DNA of 64,000 nt from Kerstersia similis (GTDB lineage Bacteria; Pseudomonadota; Gammaproteobacteria; Burkholderiales; Burkholderiaceae_B). The translations under genes and the position numbers were made by a program. Where the stretch lies: NCBI RefSeq assembly GCF_965139615.1, contig NZ_CBCSIQ010000022.1, positions 1 through 64,000 of the forward strand. Reading direction: 5' to 3'. Shown piece by piece: positions 44,097 through 53,336 of the stretch (position 1 is its first letter; the number at the start of each line of letters is the position of its first letter). The notes beneath the pieces are model-generated. The model saw only the letters and a program-made list of their open reading frames with translations, was not told the origin of the DNA and did no database searches.

Positions 44097-45527
44097 TCAG
44101 TTGGCGGAGGCGATCTGGGTGCTGTTGTCATCCTGCAGGGCTTGCTGATCCTGCATGTCCTGCTGGAACTGGGCCAGCATCCGGATTTGCGATTGATACG
44201 GCGCGGTAGCGCGGGCAAAGGCCTGGACTTCGGCAGCCGTCAGCTTCTGCGTGATAGGCAATGAGGCCGACAGCGGATCGACAGGCACCCCCTGGACGCG
44301 GAACTCATAGTGCAGGTGCGGCCCGGTAGCCCAGCCGGTGGCGCCGACATAGCCGATCTGTTCGCCCTGGCTGACGCGGCGGCCTTTGGTCATGCCGGCT
44401 GCCAGGCGGCTTTGGTGTGCATAGAGCGTGGAATAGCCGCCAGCGTGCTCGATGATGATCACGTTGCCATAGCCGTTCTGCCAGCCGGCAAAGCTGATGG
44501 TGCCGTCGCCGGTGGCGTGAATCGGTGTGCCGCTCGGGGCGGCGTAATCCACGCCTTTGTGGCCTACCCATTTGTTCAGGATCGGATGCTGGCGCATGCC
44601 GAAGGTGGAACTGATGCGGCTGAACTTCAGTGAGGTGCGCAGGAATGCGCCACGCAGGCTGTTGCCTTCGAAGTCATAGTAATTGCCGCGCTCGTCGCCA
44701 TTGGGGGAGTACCAGGCAGCACTGTGCTGCTTGCCGCGATTGGTGAACTCCACGGCCAGGACGCGGCCGGAACCCACGGGCCGGCCTTCGAACATGCGTG
44801 CTTCATAGACGACCCGGAATTGGTCGCCTTGGCGGATGTCCTTGAGGAAGTCGATGCGGCTGCCGAGGATTTCCGCGATCTGCTGCGTAATGCCGTCGGG
44901 AATGCCTGCGCGATCGGTGGCGCCGAACAGCGAACTGCGGATTTCACCCATGCCGACGCGTACCTGGCGTTCCGGCGTGACTTTCAGTTCCTTGGCGCTG
45001 AAGCCGTCGTCTGCGCGGCGGACTTCCAGCAGTGCGGTGACGGGCTGGCTGTTTTCCGTGGTTTGCGGGGTATGGATGTAGCGCAGCCAGTTCAGCTGGC
45101 CGTTTTCGTCCAGCGACGCCTGCAAGGAACGGCCAGGGTAGAGCCGATAGATGCTGCGGGCATCCGGTTCGTGCGTCAGGAAAGCCAGCAGGCCCGGTTC
45201 GTCGATGTGGAGGCGCTTGAGCACCTGAGCCAGCGTATCGCCGCTGCGGATGCGGGTTTCATGGACAAAGTCTGCTTCTGTGGCAGCTTCATCCGCATTG
45301 GTCAAGGCCAGCGGCAGGGTTTCGCTCAGCATGCGTTGCTGCACCTGAACGCTGTTATCCTTGCTGGGTTGAACCATGCCGATGGCTGCTGCCGCGCCGA
45401 ACATGGCGAAAGCGCCCAGAAGGGCGACTCGGCGGAAGCGGCTGGAGAAGTTGTTGCGTGGCTGGCTCGATCCGGAAGAACGGAGAGTCCGTAGCCTGTT
45501 TTGCGTGTCGGGAGACCTGCCGGTCAT
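44097..45527 (-). CDS. M23 family murein DD-endopeptidase (MepM-like)
   Basis: A 476-residue periplasmic hydrolase. A basic start and single N-terminal membrane anchor (about 30-50) are followed by a LysM/OapA-like domain (RSGDTLAQVLKRL, about residues 95-150) and a C-terminal LytM domain with the zinc ligands in HKGVDYAAPSGTPIHATGDG and HLHYEFRV. It cleaves peptide cross-links, allowing wall expansion. I chose the ATG at 45527; a TTG at 45560 is an alternative. It is divergent from tyrS and co-transcribed with anmK. Confidence 0.92.
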   Translation of the reverse strand: MTGRSPDTQNRLRTLRSSGSSQPRNNFSSRFRRVALLGAFAMFGAAAAIGMVQPSKDNSVQVQQRMLSETLPLALTNADEAATEADFVHETRIRSGDTLAQVLKRLHIDEPGLLAFLTHEPDARSIYRLYPGRSLQASLDENGQLNWLRYIHTPQTTENSQPVTALLEVRRADDGFSAKELKVTPERQVRVGMGEIRSSLFGATDRAGIPDGITQQIAEILGSRIDFLKDIRQGDQFRVVYEARMFEGRPVGSGRVLAVEFTNRGKQHSAAWYSPNGDERGNYYDFEGNSLRGAFLRTSLKFSRISSTFGMRQHPILNKWVGHKGVDYAAPSGTPIHATGDGTISFAGWQNGYGNVIIIEHAGGYSTLYAHQSRLAAGMTKGRRVSQGEQIGYVGATGWATGPHLHYEFRVQGVPVDPLSASLPITQKLTAAEVQAFARATAPYQSQIRMLAQFQQDMQDQQALQDDNSTQIASAN

Positions 45528-45758
45528 CGCTGGAGCCCTATTGCCAAGGTTTGGGAACAATGCATGGCAGACCAGGTGGCTCCAGGAGAAGTTCCCGCGA
45601 GTTGGCCAGGCTGCCAGAATAAATTCGAGGGGAGACTGCGAAGCAGAAATCTCCTGGCGCGTTATGATTGCCGGGAGAATTGCGCGACAAGGTGCGATAA
45701 CACCTTGAATTTAGCCTTTTTTAACATGCTTACAGCCGCCAAGGCTACCATTTACCCA

Positions 45759-46991
45759 ATGTCCTCATCTTCTGAAACAATTTCCCCCCAAACTCAGGAT
45801 GCTCTGAAGATCATCCGCCGCGGTTGCGATGAGTTGCTGGTTGAATCCGAACTGGCTCAGAAACTGGAAAAGAGCCGTGCCTCGGGTGAGCCGCTGCGGA
45901 TCAAGCTGGGGCTGGATCCTACCGCGCCTGATATCCATCTGGGCCATACCGTCGTTCTGAACAAGCTGCGCCAGCTGCAGGACCTGGGCCATAAAGTCAT
46001 TTTCCTGATCGGCGATTTCACCGCTACCATCGGCGATCCTAGCGGCCGCAACAGCACTCGCCCGCCGCTGACGCGCGAGCAGATCGAAACCAACGCCCAG
46101 ACCTATTATTCCCAGGCCAGTCTGGTGCTCGACCGGTCTCGCACCGAAGTCCGCTATAACTCGGAATGGTGCGATTCGCTGGGCACGCGCGGCCTGATTC
46201 AGCTGGCATCGCGCTATACCGTGGCGCGCATGATGGAGCGCGACGATTTCACCAAGCGCTTCAAGGGCGGAATTCCCATCTCGGTGCATGAGTTCATTTA
46301 TCCGCTGCTGCAGGGGTATGACTCGGTGGCGCTCAAGGCCGATATGGAGCTGGGCGGAACCGACCAGAAGTTCAACCTGCTGGTGGGCCGCGAATTGCAG
46401 AAGGAATATGGCATGGCGCAGCAATGCGTGCTGACCATGCCGCTGCTGGTCGGTACCGACGGCGTGGAGAAGATGTCCAAGTCCAAGGGCAACTACATCG
46501 GCGTGACGGAAGCGCCGGATTCCATGTTCGGCAAGCTGATGTCGATTTCCGACACGCTGATGTGGAAATATTACGAGTTGCTTTCTTTCCGGTCGCTCGA
46601 AGAGATTGCTGGCTTGAAGGCGGAAGTCGAAGCCGGCCGTAATCCGCGGGATGTGAAAGTGCTGCTGGGCCGTGAGCTGGTGGAGCGTTTCCATGGTGCG
46701 GCTGCAGCGGAGTCGGCTGCCGAGGCATTTGATGCCCGTTTCCGTGATGGCGCCGTGCCGGAAAACATGCCGGAAGTGACCATTGCCGGCGCGCCGCTGG
46801 GCATTGCCAAGGTCTTGCGTGAAGCGGGTCTGGTGCCTTCGGGTACCGAGGCCAACCGCAACATCGAGCAAGGCGGTGTGCGGATTGATGGTCAGCGAGT
46901 GGAAGATCGCGGGCTCACGCTCGACGCCGGCGAATATGTGATTCAGGTAGGCAAGCGCCGCTTCGCGCGGGTGACTTTGGTCGCCGCCTGA
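45759..46991 (+). CDS. tyrS: tyrosine--tRNA ligase
   Basis: TyrRS charges tRNA-Tyr. The 410-residue class I synthetase has the HIGH-type DPTAPDIHLGHTVVL, KMSKSKGNYIG, and a C-terminal S4-like RNA-binding domain (GGVRIDGQRVEDR...). The ATG at 45759 is preferred by family length; an in-frame ATG at 45726 adds 11 residues and cannot be ruled out, as neither has a clear ribosome-binding site. A hairpin terminator follows. Confidence 0.95.
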   Translation: MSSSSETISPQTQDALKIIRRGCDELLVESELAQKLEKSRASGEPLRIKLGLDPTAPDIHLGHTVVLNKLRQLQDLGHKVIFLIGDFTATIGDPSGRNSTRPPLTREQIETNAQTYYSQASLVLDRSRTEVRYNSEWCDSLGTRGLIQLASRYTVARMMERDDFTKRFKGGIPISVHEFIYPLLQGYDSVALKADMELGGTDQKFNLLVGRELQKEYGMAQQCVLTMPLLVGTDGVEKMSKSKGNYIGVTEAPDSMFGKLMSISDTLMWKYYELLSFRSLEEIAGLKAEVEAGRNPRDVKVLLGRELVERFHGAAAAESAAEAFDARFRDGAVPENMPEVTIAGAPLGIAKVLREAGLVPSGTEANRNIEQGGVRIDGQRVEDRGLTLDAGEYVIQVGKRRFARVTLVAA

Positions 46992-47059
46992 GATTGCCGC
47001 GCCTGAACAGGCGTTTTGCCGGTCTGGCGGGCTGTGCGGCCCGCCGGGCAGCAAGCATG

Positions 47060-47118
47060 ATCCTGGGCAGCACTGAGTTGGATGGAAATCCGGTTCAGGG
47101 CTGCCCAGGATTTTTTAT
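47060..47118 (+). terminator. intrinsic terminator of tyrS
   Basis: ATCCTGGGCAG and CTGCCCAGGAT form an 11-bp stem around a 30-nt loop that itself has a small hairpin (GGAT...ATCC), followed by TTTTTT. Confidence 0.85.
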
Positions 47119-47491
47119 TGCCGGTGCCGTCACGATGGGCGGGAAAGAGGGGTGTTCGAGAGGCATGGGCCGGTGTGCCCGGCCTGGGGGGCAAGCTGTG
47201 CCTGCCGGTGTTCCAGGGAGCGTGGCAGCACCGAAAAGGCGTATTTTCCTTATTTTCTGATGATGATTTTTACCTGCAAAATGACGTCTTTTTTACGATG
47301 AAAAAGAATATTTTGCTGTAGGATAACGTGCGGTTGCCGGTTTTGCAGGCAGCCGGGCGTGTCGCCTTGGGCGGGGCGCAATGTTCGTTTCCTAGTGCTG
47401 GGCGGCGCCGTGGCAACCCGGGTTGCCTTCTTGAAGCCGCAGTCGCATTTGTCCAGGCCGGCGTCCAGCCATTCCACGAGGAGCTGTTCCC
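47119..47491. other. intergenic region upstream of the PEBP gene, with an AT-rich island
   Basis: No gene seen. About 47245-47335 is sharply AT-rich (TTTTCCTTATTTTC..., AAAAAGAATATTTTGC) against GC-rich surroundings and probably holds the promoter and regulator sites of the downstream gene. Confidence 0.5.
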
Positions 47492-48148
47492 ATGAAACTC
47501 GCAAGTCTTTCCTTTGCCGATGGCGCACCGATTCCGGAGCGCCATGCCTTCGGCAAAATGGCTGCAAAATCCAAGGTCGAGCTGGCGGATAACTTCAATC
47601 CGCAATTCGCCTGGAGCGATGTGCCGGAAGGTGTGAAGTCATTCGCGTTGCTGTGCGTCGATTCGGATGTGCCGAGTGTGCCCGACGATGTGAACGTGGA
47701 CGGACGCGAGGTGCCCGCCGACCTGCCGCGTACGGATTTCTTCCACTGGGTGCTGGTGAATATGCCGGCCCGTTTCCGTACGCTGGATGAGGGGCATTTC
47801 TCCAATGGCATCCGGGCGCGCGGCAAGCCCGGCCCGCATACCCACATCGACGGCGTACGCCACGGAATCAACGACTATACCGGTTGGTTTGCAGCAGATC
47901 CTGACATGTCGGGCGACTACTATGGCTACGATGGTCCGTGCCCGCCCTGGAATGACACCCGCGTGCATCGTTACGTGTTTACCGTGTATGCCCTGGATAT
48001 TGAAGCGCTGGATTTGCCGGAACGGTTCGGTGGCCAAGATGTGCTGCAGGCCATGAATGGCCATGTGCTCGCCAGCGCGTCCTGGACGGGCACCTATACC
48101 CTGAACCCGGAACTGGCACCGGTGCGCATCGGGCCGCCGGCATCCTGA
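47492..48148 (+). CDS. YbhB/YbcL family (PEBP-fold) Raf-kinase-inhibitor-like protein
   Basis: A 218-residue phosphatidylethanolamine-binding-fold protein. It has the family pieces LLCVDSDVP, the FFHWVLVNMP strand and the GYDGPCPPWND ligand-pocket motif. Bacterial homologues have no settled function. No signal peptide is present, so it is probably cytoplasmic. It stands alone between tyrS and glyA. Confidence 0.9.
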   Translation: MKLASLSFADGAPIPERHAFGKMAAKSKVELADNFNPQFAWSDVPEGVKSFALLCVDSDVPSVPDDVNVDGREVPADLPRTDFFHWVLVNMPARFRTLDEGHFSNGIRARGKPGPHTHIDGVRHGINDYTGWFAADPDMSGDYYGYDGPCPPWNDTRVHRYVFTVYALDIEALDLPERFGGQDVLQAMNGHVLASASWTGTYTLNPELAPVRIGPPAS

Positions 48149-48529
48149 AGCCTGCGCCAGGATGGGGGTGGGGTGTGCCCCTGCGCGCGCTCCCTGCCAT
48201 GGCGGTTGCGTCATGTGCGGTGCCTGATCCCGGTGGCCGTGGCGCACAGGCGGCGCGGCAGGCGATGCTGGTGCGTGTGCCGGCGTTGGCATGAGGCCGA
48301 CGTCCGGCTGGCAGGAAGCAGGCGTGAGGCACGCTTGAGGCAGGCATCAGGCTGACCCAGGTTCGGCGAGCGCTTTTTTCGCCGGGTGCGCGCAAACGTG
48401 GCAGTTTGGCACACAAGCAGGGTTTTTTTATGCCCGATCGCTACCGGATGGTGCATTTTGCCATGCCCGGCGGGGTAAACTAAGTAGCTTCTTCGTGTTT
48501 CACCACGCTATTGAGCTCAGGACCCCCAA
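48149..48529. other. intergenic region upstream of glyA
   Basis: A 381-bp gap of GC-rich sequence. A TAAACT near 48476 resembles a -10 element about 50 bp before glyA. I found no riboswitch-like or gene-like structure. Confidence 0.4.
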
Positions 48530-49774
48530 ATGTTTGATCGCACCCGTACCCTCGATAAGGTTGACCCTGAACTGTGGGACGCCATCCAGAAGGAAGACGT
48601 TCGCCAGGAACAGCACATCGAGCTGATCGCTTCGGAAAACTATGCCAGCCCGGCGGTGATGCAGGCCCAGGGTACGCAACTGACCAATAAATACGCAGAA
48701 GGTTATCCCGGCAAGCGCTACTACGGTGGTTGCGAGTTCGTCGATATCGTCGAACAGCTCGCCATTGATCGCCTGAAGGAACTCTTCGGCGCAGAAGCCG
48801 CCAACGTGCAGCCGAATTCCGGCTCCCAGGCCAATCAGGGTGTTTACAACGCCGTCCTGAAGCCGGGCGACACGGTGCTGGGCATGAGCCTGGCGGAAGG
48901 GGGCCACCTGACTCACGGCGCCAGCGTCAATTCGTCGGGCAAGCTCTACAACTTCCATCAGTACGGCCTGGATGCCAACGAAGCGCTGAACTACGAACAA
49001 GTCGAAGCCCTGGCACGTGAACACAAGCCCAAGCTGATCGTGGCGGGTGCATCGGCCTATTCCCTGCACATCGACTTCGAACGCCTGGCGCGCATCGCCC
49101 ATGAAAATGGCGCGCTGCTGATGGTGGACATCGCTCACTATGCCGGCCTGGTGGCCGGTGGTGCGTACCCCAACCCGGTACCGTACGCCGATTTCGTTAC
49201 CTCCACGACCCACAAGTCGCTGCGCGGTCCGCGCGGTGGTGTGATCATGATGAAGGCCGAATTCGAAAAGGCCGTCAACTCCGCCATCTTCCCCGGCATC
49301 CAGGGTGGTCCCCTGGAGCATGTCATTGCCGCCAAGGCCGTGGCTTTCAAGGAAGCGCTGGATCCGTCCTTCCGCGACTACGCCGCTCAGGTCGTTAAGA
49401 ACGCCAAGGTCATGGCGGAAACGCTGGTCAAGCGTGGTCTGCGCATCGTGTCCGGCCGTACCGAAAGCCACGTCATGCTGGTTGACCTGCGTGCCAAGGG
49501 CATCACGGGCAAGGAAGCCGAAGCGGTGCTGGGCCAGGCCCACATCACGGTGAACAAGAACGCCATTCCCAATGATCCGGAAAAGCCCTTCGTCACCAGC
49601 GGCATCCGTCTGGGTACCCCGGCCATCACGACGCGCGGTTTCGGCGAAGCCGAAGCCGAGCTGACGGCCAACCTGATTGCCGATGTGCTCGACAATCCGC
49701 ATGACGCCGACAACATCGCCAAGGTGCGTGCCCGCGTCAGCGAGCTGACGGCCCGTCTGCCGGTCTATAAGTAA
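48530..49774 (+). CDS. glyA: serine hydroxymethyltransferase
   Basis: GlyA interconverts serine and glycine with tetrahydrofolate, the main one-carbon source. The 414-residue PLP enzyme has HIELIASENYASPAV near the N-terminus, the YYGGCEFVD segment, and the PLP lysine in TSTTHKSLRGPRGG. It precedes nrdR, as in many proteobacteria, with an intrinsic terminator between them. Confidence 0.97.
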   Translation: MFDRTRTLDKVDPELWDAIQKEDVRQEQHIELIASENYASPAVMQAQGTQLTNKYAEGYPGKRYYGGCEFVDIVEQLAIDRLKELFGAEAANVQPNSGSQANQGVYNAVLKPGDTVLGMSLAEGGHLTHGASVNSSGKLYNFHQYGLDANEALNYEQVEALAREHKPKLIVAGASAYSLHIDFERLARIAHENGALLMVDIAHYAGLVAGGAYPNPVPYADFVTSTTHKSLRGPRGGVIMMKAEFEKAVNSAIFPGIQGGPLEHVIAAKAVAFKEALDPSFRDYAAQVVKNAKVMAETLVKRGLRIVSGRTESHVMLVDLRAKGITGKEAEAVLGQAHITVNKNAIPNDPEKPFVTSGIRLGTPAITTRGFGEAEAELTANLIADVLDNPHDADNIAKVRARVSELTARLPVYK

Positions 49775-49820
49775 GCCTGGGTGCTGGGCGCTGCCTGCCG
49801 GGCAGCGCCGGTCCCGGAGG

Positions 49821-49856
49821 AACGCGGCTCGTATCGGATGCGAGTCGCGTTTTTGC
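49821..49856 (+). terminator. intrinsic terminator between glyA and nrdR
   Basis: AACGCGGCTCG pairs with CGAGTCGCGTT (one G-U pair) over a short loop and runs into TTTTT. A second GC-rich hairpin (GGCGCTGCC-TGCC-GGGCAGCGCC) lies just before it, at about 49787-49810. Confidence 0.75.
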
Positions 49857-49881
49857 ATTCTGGAAACAGGAGAATGACAGC

Positions 49882-50376
49882 GTGAAATGCCCTTTTTGCG
49901 GCCATCAGGATACCCAGGTGCTGGATTCCCGCGCCATGGAGGAAGGACAGACCATACGCCGTCGGCGCCGCTGTCTGGCCTGCGAACGCCGTTTTACGAC
50001 TTTCGAACGCGCTGAACTGGACTTGCCCTACATTGTGAAGCGCAATGGCAGCCGTACCGATTACGACCGTGCCAAGCTGCGCGCCAGCCTGAGCCTGGCC
50101 TTGCGCAAGCGGCCGGTTGCCACGGCAGATGTGGATGCGGCCGTTGTGCGTATCGAAGAGGCACTGATGACCAGCGGCCTGCGTGAAGTGCCCAGTTCGC
50201 GGGTAGGGGAGTTGGTGATGCAGGAGCTCAAGAAACTGGATCAGGTGGCATATGTGCGCTATGCCTCGGTTTACCAGAGCTTCGAGGATATCGGTGAGTT
50301 TGTCCGCGCCATCCGTGCCATGCAAGGGCCGCGTGAGGACGGCGTGAAAGACAAGGCGCCGCAAGACAAGGCCTGA
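49882..50376 (+). CDS. nrdR: transcriptional repressor NrdR
   Basis: NrdR represses ribonucleotide reductase genes by sensing (d)ATP. The 164-residue protein has an N-terminal zinc ribbon (CPFCG and CLAC, residues 3-34), followed by RRFTTFERAE and an ATP-cone domain. It starts with GTG after caggag. The C-terminal tail is Lys/Asp-rich. It sits before ribD, a common arrangement. Confidence 0.96.
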   Translation: MKCPFCGHQDTQVLDSRAMEEGQTIRRRRRCLACERRFTTFERAELDLPYIVKRNGSRTDYDRAKLRASLSLALRKRPVATADVDAAVVRIEEALMTSGLREVPSSRVGELVMQELKKLDQVAYVRYASVYQSFEDIGEFVRAIRAMQGPREDGVKDKAPQDKA

Positions 50377-50454
50377 GGCTGGCGCGCTCAGACGGTTGGC
50401 GTCACGCTGCATCACGGTGGCTGTCGTGGCTGGCGCGGCGGGAAAAGGAACAGA

Positions 50455-51585
50455 ATGCAGGATCAGGATATTGCCTGGATGCGCCAGGCGCTGGCTTTGG
50501 CCGAGGAAGTGACCAACATCACGACGCCCAACCCCAGGGTGGGCTGTGTCATTGTGCGTGATGGCGTGGTGCTGGGAGTGGGCGCCACACAGCCTGCAGG
50601 CGGGCCGCATGCCGAGGTCCGGGCGTTACGGGATGCGGCGGCTCGCGGAGCCGATGTGCGCGGCGCCACGGCTTATGTGACGCTGGAGCCCTGCAGCCAT
50701 TTTGGCCGAACGCCGCCCTGCTGCGATGCGCTGGTGGCGGCAGGCCTGGGGCGTGTGGTGGCGGCCATGGGTGACCCGAATCCGCTGGTCAATGGGCGCG
50801 GCATGGCGCGTTTGCGGGCGGCAGGCATAGAGACTGCATCCGGGGTATGCGAAGAGGCGGCCCTGGCGCTCAATATCGGTTTTGTGGCGCGGATGAGCCG
50901 AGGTACCCCTTGGGCATGGCTCAAAACCGCTGCTTCGCTGGATGGGCGCAGCGCGCTGGACAATGGCCGGTCACAATGGATCACCGGGCCGCAGGCGCGC
51001 GAGGATGGCCATCGCTGGCGGGCCCGCAGTTGCGTGGTCATGACCGGTATCGGCACGGTACTGCACGATAATCCCAGGCTCAATGTGCGGGCGCTGGAAA
51101 CGCCCAGGCAGCCTCGCAAGGTGCTGATAGACGGAGAACTGCGTCTGCCCGAAGACGCCTTGCTGATCGAAGGTGCGCCCTTGCTGGTGTTTACGGCCAG
51201 CGATGACGCGGCCAAAGCGGAACGTCTGGTGCGGCGCGGGGTGACGGTGATCCGGTTGCCGGGAGATCGGCCGGGCACGGTGGATTTGCCTGCCGTCATG
51301 CAATGGCTGGCGCAGGATGGCGTCAACGAGGTGCATGTCGAGGCTGGTCCGGGCCTGAATGGCGCCCTGTTGCGTGCTGGGTGCATAGATGAATTGATTT
51401 CCTATGTCGCGCCCGTGTTGTTGGGCGATGCGCAGCCCATGGCGCGCTTGCCTGCGCTCGATGATCTGGCTCAGGCGCAGCGTTTTGAATTCACCGATAT
51501 GGCGCGCCTGGGAGCCGATCTGCGCTTGCGTGCCAGGGTGGCGGAAAACTGGAATGCCTTGCGTGATCGGGTGCGCCTGGCCTGA
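50455..51585 (+). CDS. ribD: bifunctional riboflavin deaminase/reductase RibD
   Basis: RibD deaminates and then reduces the pyrimidine intermediate of riboflavin synthesis. The 376-residue product has an N-terminal cytidine-deaminase-fold domain with the zinc ligands in HAEVRAL and PCSHFGRTPPCCDAL, and a C-terminal DHFR-like reductase domain with the NADPH segment VHVEAGPGLNGALLRAG. It is 79 bp after nrdR and upstream of ribE. Confidence 0.96.
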   Translation: MQDQDIAWMRQALALAEEVTNITTPNPRVGCVIVRDGVVLGVGATQPAGGPHAEVRALRDAAARGADVRGATAYVTLEPCSHFGRTPPCCDALVAAGLGRVVAAMGDPNPLVNGRGMARLRAAGIETASGVCEEAALALNIGFVARMSRGTPWAWLKTAASLDGRSALDNGRSQWITGPQAREDGHRWRARSCVVMTGIGTVLHDNPRLNVRALETPRQPRKVLIDGELRLPEDALLIEGAPLLVFTASDDAAKAERLVRRGVTVIRLPGDRPGTVDLPAVMQWLAQDGVNEVHVEAGPGLNGALLRAGCIDELISYVAPVLLGDAQPMARLPALDDLAQAQRFEFTDMARLGADLRLRARVAENWNALRDRVRLA

Positions 51586-51752
51586 ACTCGCCTGGGGGCA
51601 AGAGTCCGGATTCCCCGATGCGGGCCGCGGTGGCAACGGATGGGGCAGTGGGTGGAGTATTCTTCCAGAATTGCAATGCGCCGGCGGGAGGCTCGCCGGA
51701 ATCAAGTGGGAGGGGGCGCCCTTCTTCATGGAAATATTCAGCAGGAGCAGTC

Positions 51753-52385
51753 ATGTTTACTGGAATCGTTGCCGCAGTCGGACATATTGAAACCGTGGCC
51801 CCCCTGGGGGCGGATGCCAATGCCGGGGTTCGTTTGGCGATACGCGCCAACGCGCTGGATCTGTCCGATGTCGCGTTGGGAGATTCGATCGCCATTCAGG
51901 GCGCTTGCATGACGGTGGTGGAAAAAACCGATGCGGGTTTTCTGGTGGATGTATCGCGTGAGAGCTTGAGCCTGACCGTCGGTCTGGATGCGCCGGGAGA
52001 CGTCAACCTGGAAAAGGCGCTGCGTGTGGGGGATTACCTGGGCGGCCACATCGTATCAGGGCATGTGGATGGTCTGGGCACGGTGGTGCGCTTCCAACCC
52101 GTGGGGGAATCGCACGAGCTGGTGTTGCGGCTGCCTGCCAATCTGGCGATTTACCTGGCATACAAGGGTTCGGTGACGGTCAATGGTGTCAGCCTGACCG
52201 TGAACCGGGTGCAGGACTTGCCGACGGGTTGCGAAATTTCCATCAACCTCATCCCGCATACCGTGGCGGTCACGACATTGCGTCACCTGCATGCAGGGGA
52301 CAAGGTCAACATCGAAATCGACACCATCGCACGTTATGTGGAACGCATGGTGGGTGTGCGCAACCAGATTGCCGTCACGGATTAA
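51753..52385 (+). CDS. ribE: riboflavin synthase alpha subunit
   Basis: RibE dismutates two 6,7-dimethyl-8-ribityllumazines to riboflavin. The 210-residue protein has the expected internal duplication: two lumazine-binding repeats beginning MFTGIVAAVG and HIVSGHVDG, with SLTVNRV in the second. The ATG at 51753 follows gcaggagcag. No FMN riboswitch is visible in the 167-bp gap from ribD. Confidence 0.95.
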   Translation: MFTGIVAAVGHIETVAPLGADANAGVRLAIRANALDLSDVALGDSIAIQGACMTVVEKTDAGFLVDVSRESLSLTVGLDAPGDVNLEKALRVGDYLGGHIVSGHVDGLGTVVRFQPVGESHELVLRLPANLAIYLAYKGSVTVNGVSLTVNRVQDLPTGCEISINLIPHTVAVTTLRHLHAGDKVNIEIDTIARYVERMVGVRNQIAVTD

Positions 52386-52517
52386 GGCCCGTCCTGAATT
52401 TTCAGGGCATGGCAGCAGAATTTCGTCTTGCGCGGTGAAAAAGCTGCAGACGATAGCGAAAGTTTGCTAGAATTACGGATTCTCGTGATCCGTAGGGTTT
52501 CCCTGCGGCGCGTAGCA

Positions 52518-52608
52518 GGACAGGTGGCCGAGTGGTTGAAGGCGCACGCCTGGAAAGCGTGTATACGTGAATAGCGTATCGGGGGTTCGAATCCCCCTCT
52601 GTCCGCCA
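52518..52608 (+). tRNA. tRNA-Ser (anticodon GGA)
   Basis: A complete class II tRNA: acceptor strand GGACAGG paired with the 3' TCTGTCC, D-arm GCCGAGTGGTTGAAGGC, anticodon stem-loop CACGC-CTGGAAA-GCGTG with GGA, a long variable arm, T-arm GGGGG-TTCGAAT-CCCCC and encoded CCA. A -10-like TAGAAT lies at 52468-52473. An integrated element uses its 3' end as attachment site, and the insertion regenerates the tRNA end. Confidence 0.96.
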
Positions 52609-52610
52609 AG
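52594..52610 (+). repeat. attL core of the element (17-bp direct repeat)
   Basis: CCCCTCTGTCCGCCAAG spans the end of the tRNA-Ser gene and recurs exactly at 59208-59224. After one mismatch both copies continue ATTTC. Confidence 0.93.
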
Positions 52611-52623
52611 AATTTCTTATAAG

Positions 52624-52657
52624 CCGTTGATTTCTTTGTTGAAATCAACGGTTTTTT
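52624..52657 (+). terminator. terminator supplied by the element behind tRNA-Ser
   Basis: CCGTTGATTT / AAATCAACGG with an 8-base loop and TTTTTT, 16 bp after the tRNA. The tRNA's own terminator appears to be the one now at 59232. Confidence 0.85.
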
Positions 52658-52662
52658 ATTTT

Positions 52663-52689
52663 CAGCCCCACATGCGGCCCCACATTATG
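52663..52689. promoter_or_regulatory. left paired GCCCCACA boxes (putative integrase arm sites)
   Basis: Two GCCCCACA boxes start at 52665 and 52677, 12 bp apart. The same pair with the same spacing and orientation occurs at 59069/59081 by the integrase start. P4-type integrases bind arm-type repeats flanking the core. Confidence 0.6.
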
Positions 52690-52898
52690 CAGCGGCTTGA
52701 GGACGTTGCAGCAATGTTGCGTACGTGTCTGTGTTCTCTGAATGGGCATCACGCCAGCGGCGGTGATGTTTATGAAGCACACAGGAAGAGCCCACCCCAC
52801 TACCGCAGCGGCCTCGCGTAGTCGGGGGGCGTTCTGGTGGCCACCAGCGGTCAAGTTTGCTCGATTTGCTGAGCTGAAATTTATTTTTCATGCCGTGC

Positions 52899-53336
52899 CT
52901 ACGCTGATAGTTCAGGGTCAAACTCTGCGCATCTGTGCAGGGTGTGGATGGTTGTAGTGCCAACTGTGGCGATACGCTGGCGGCAACGGTTAGCGTAAAA
53001 GCTGTGGCACTCTGCGCAGCTTCGTCGGTCGTCTAGCTGGCTGTCTCGGCTAGCAAGCCTGTCGGCCAGGGCGGCGGCTTGCTGGTCGGCTATGCCCTTA
53101 GCCTGAAACGCTTGTACGCGTCGGGCATGTAGTGCCGTTTCCTGCTCGGTGTTTGCCGTATGCACCAGCCGTAAAGTAGGCCGCTCAATTTTGGGGTTTT
53201 GGGTACTTGCGACTGTGACACTTGCGACTCTTGCGACACTTGGGGGCGTTTTAGGCTTATCTGTCGCACCTGTCGCAACTGTCACTGTCGCAACATCTCC
53301 GTTTAAGGCTTCTTCCCACATCGCCATCAGTCCCAT
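52899..53336 (-). CDS. small protein with C-terminal Cys-rich motif
   Basis: A 145-residue protein encoded last in the element's replication cluster, overlapping the DUF3987 gene by 10 bp. The N-terminal half is Thr/Val-rich and probably disordered. The C-terminal part has SCAECHSFYANRCRQR (about residues 104-119), a cysteine/histidine arrangement suggestive of zinc binding. Such proteins often follow DUF3987 genes in betaproteobacterial elements. The function is unknown; it may assist replication. Confidence 0.6.
   Translation of the reverse strand: MGLMAMWEEALNGDVATVTVATGATDKPKTPPSVARVASVTVASTQNPKIERPTLRLVHTANTEQETALHARRVQAFQAKGIADQQAAALADRLASRDSQLDDRRSCAECHSFYANRCRQRIATVGTTTIHTLHRCAEFDPELSA

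Larger units (their letters stand above)
52611..52898. other. left end of the element, non-coding or small ORF
   Basis: Holds the terminator and paired integrase-type boxes described separately. On the minus strand a 69-residue frame (52645-52854) with a NITAAGVMP segment recalls small conserved ORFs at the ends of P4-like elements, but an overlapping frame is equally open. I cannot confirm a gene. Confidence 0.35.

Noticed and set aside
51586..51752. Possible FMN riboswitch before ribE
   Set aside because: None of the conserved FMN-aptamer blocks is visible, and ribE looks like a normal member of the ribD operon.
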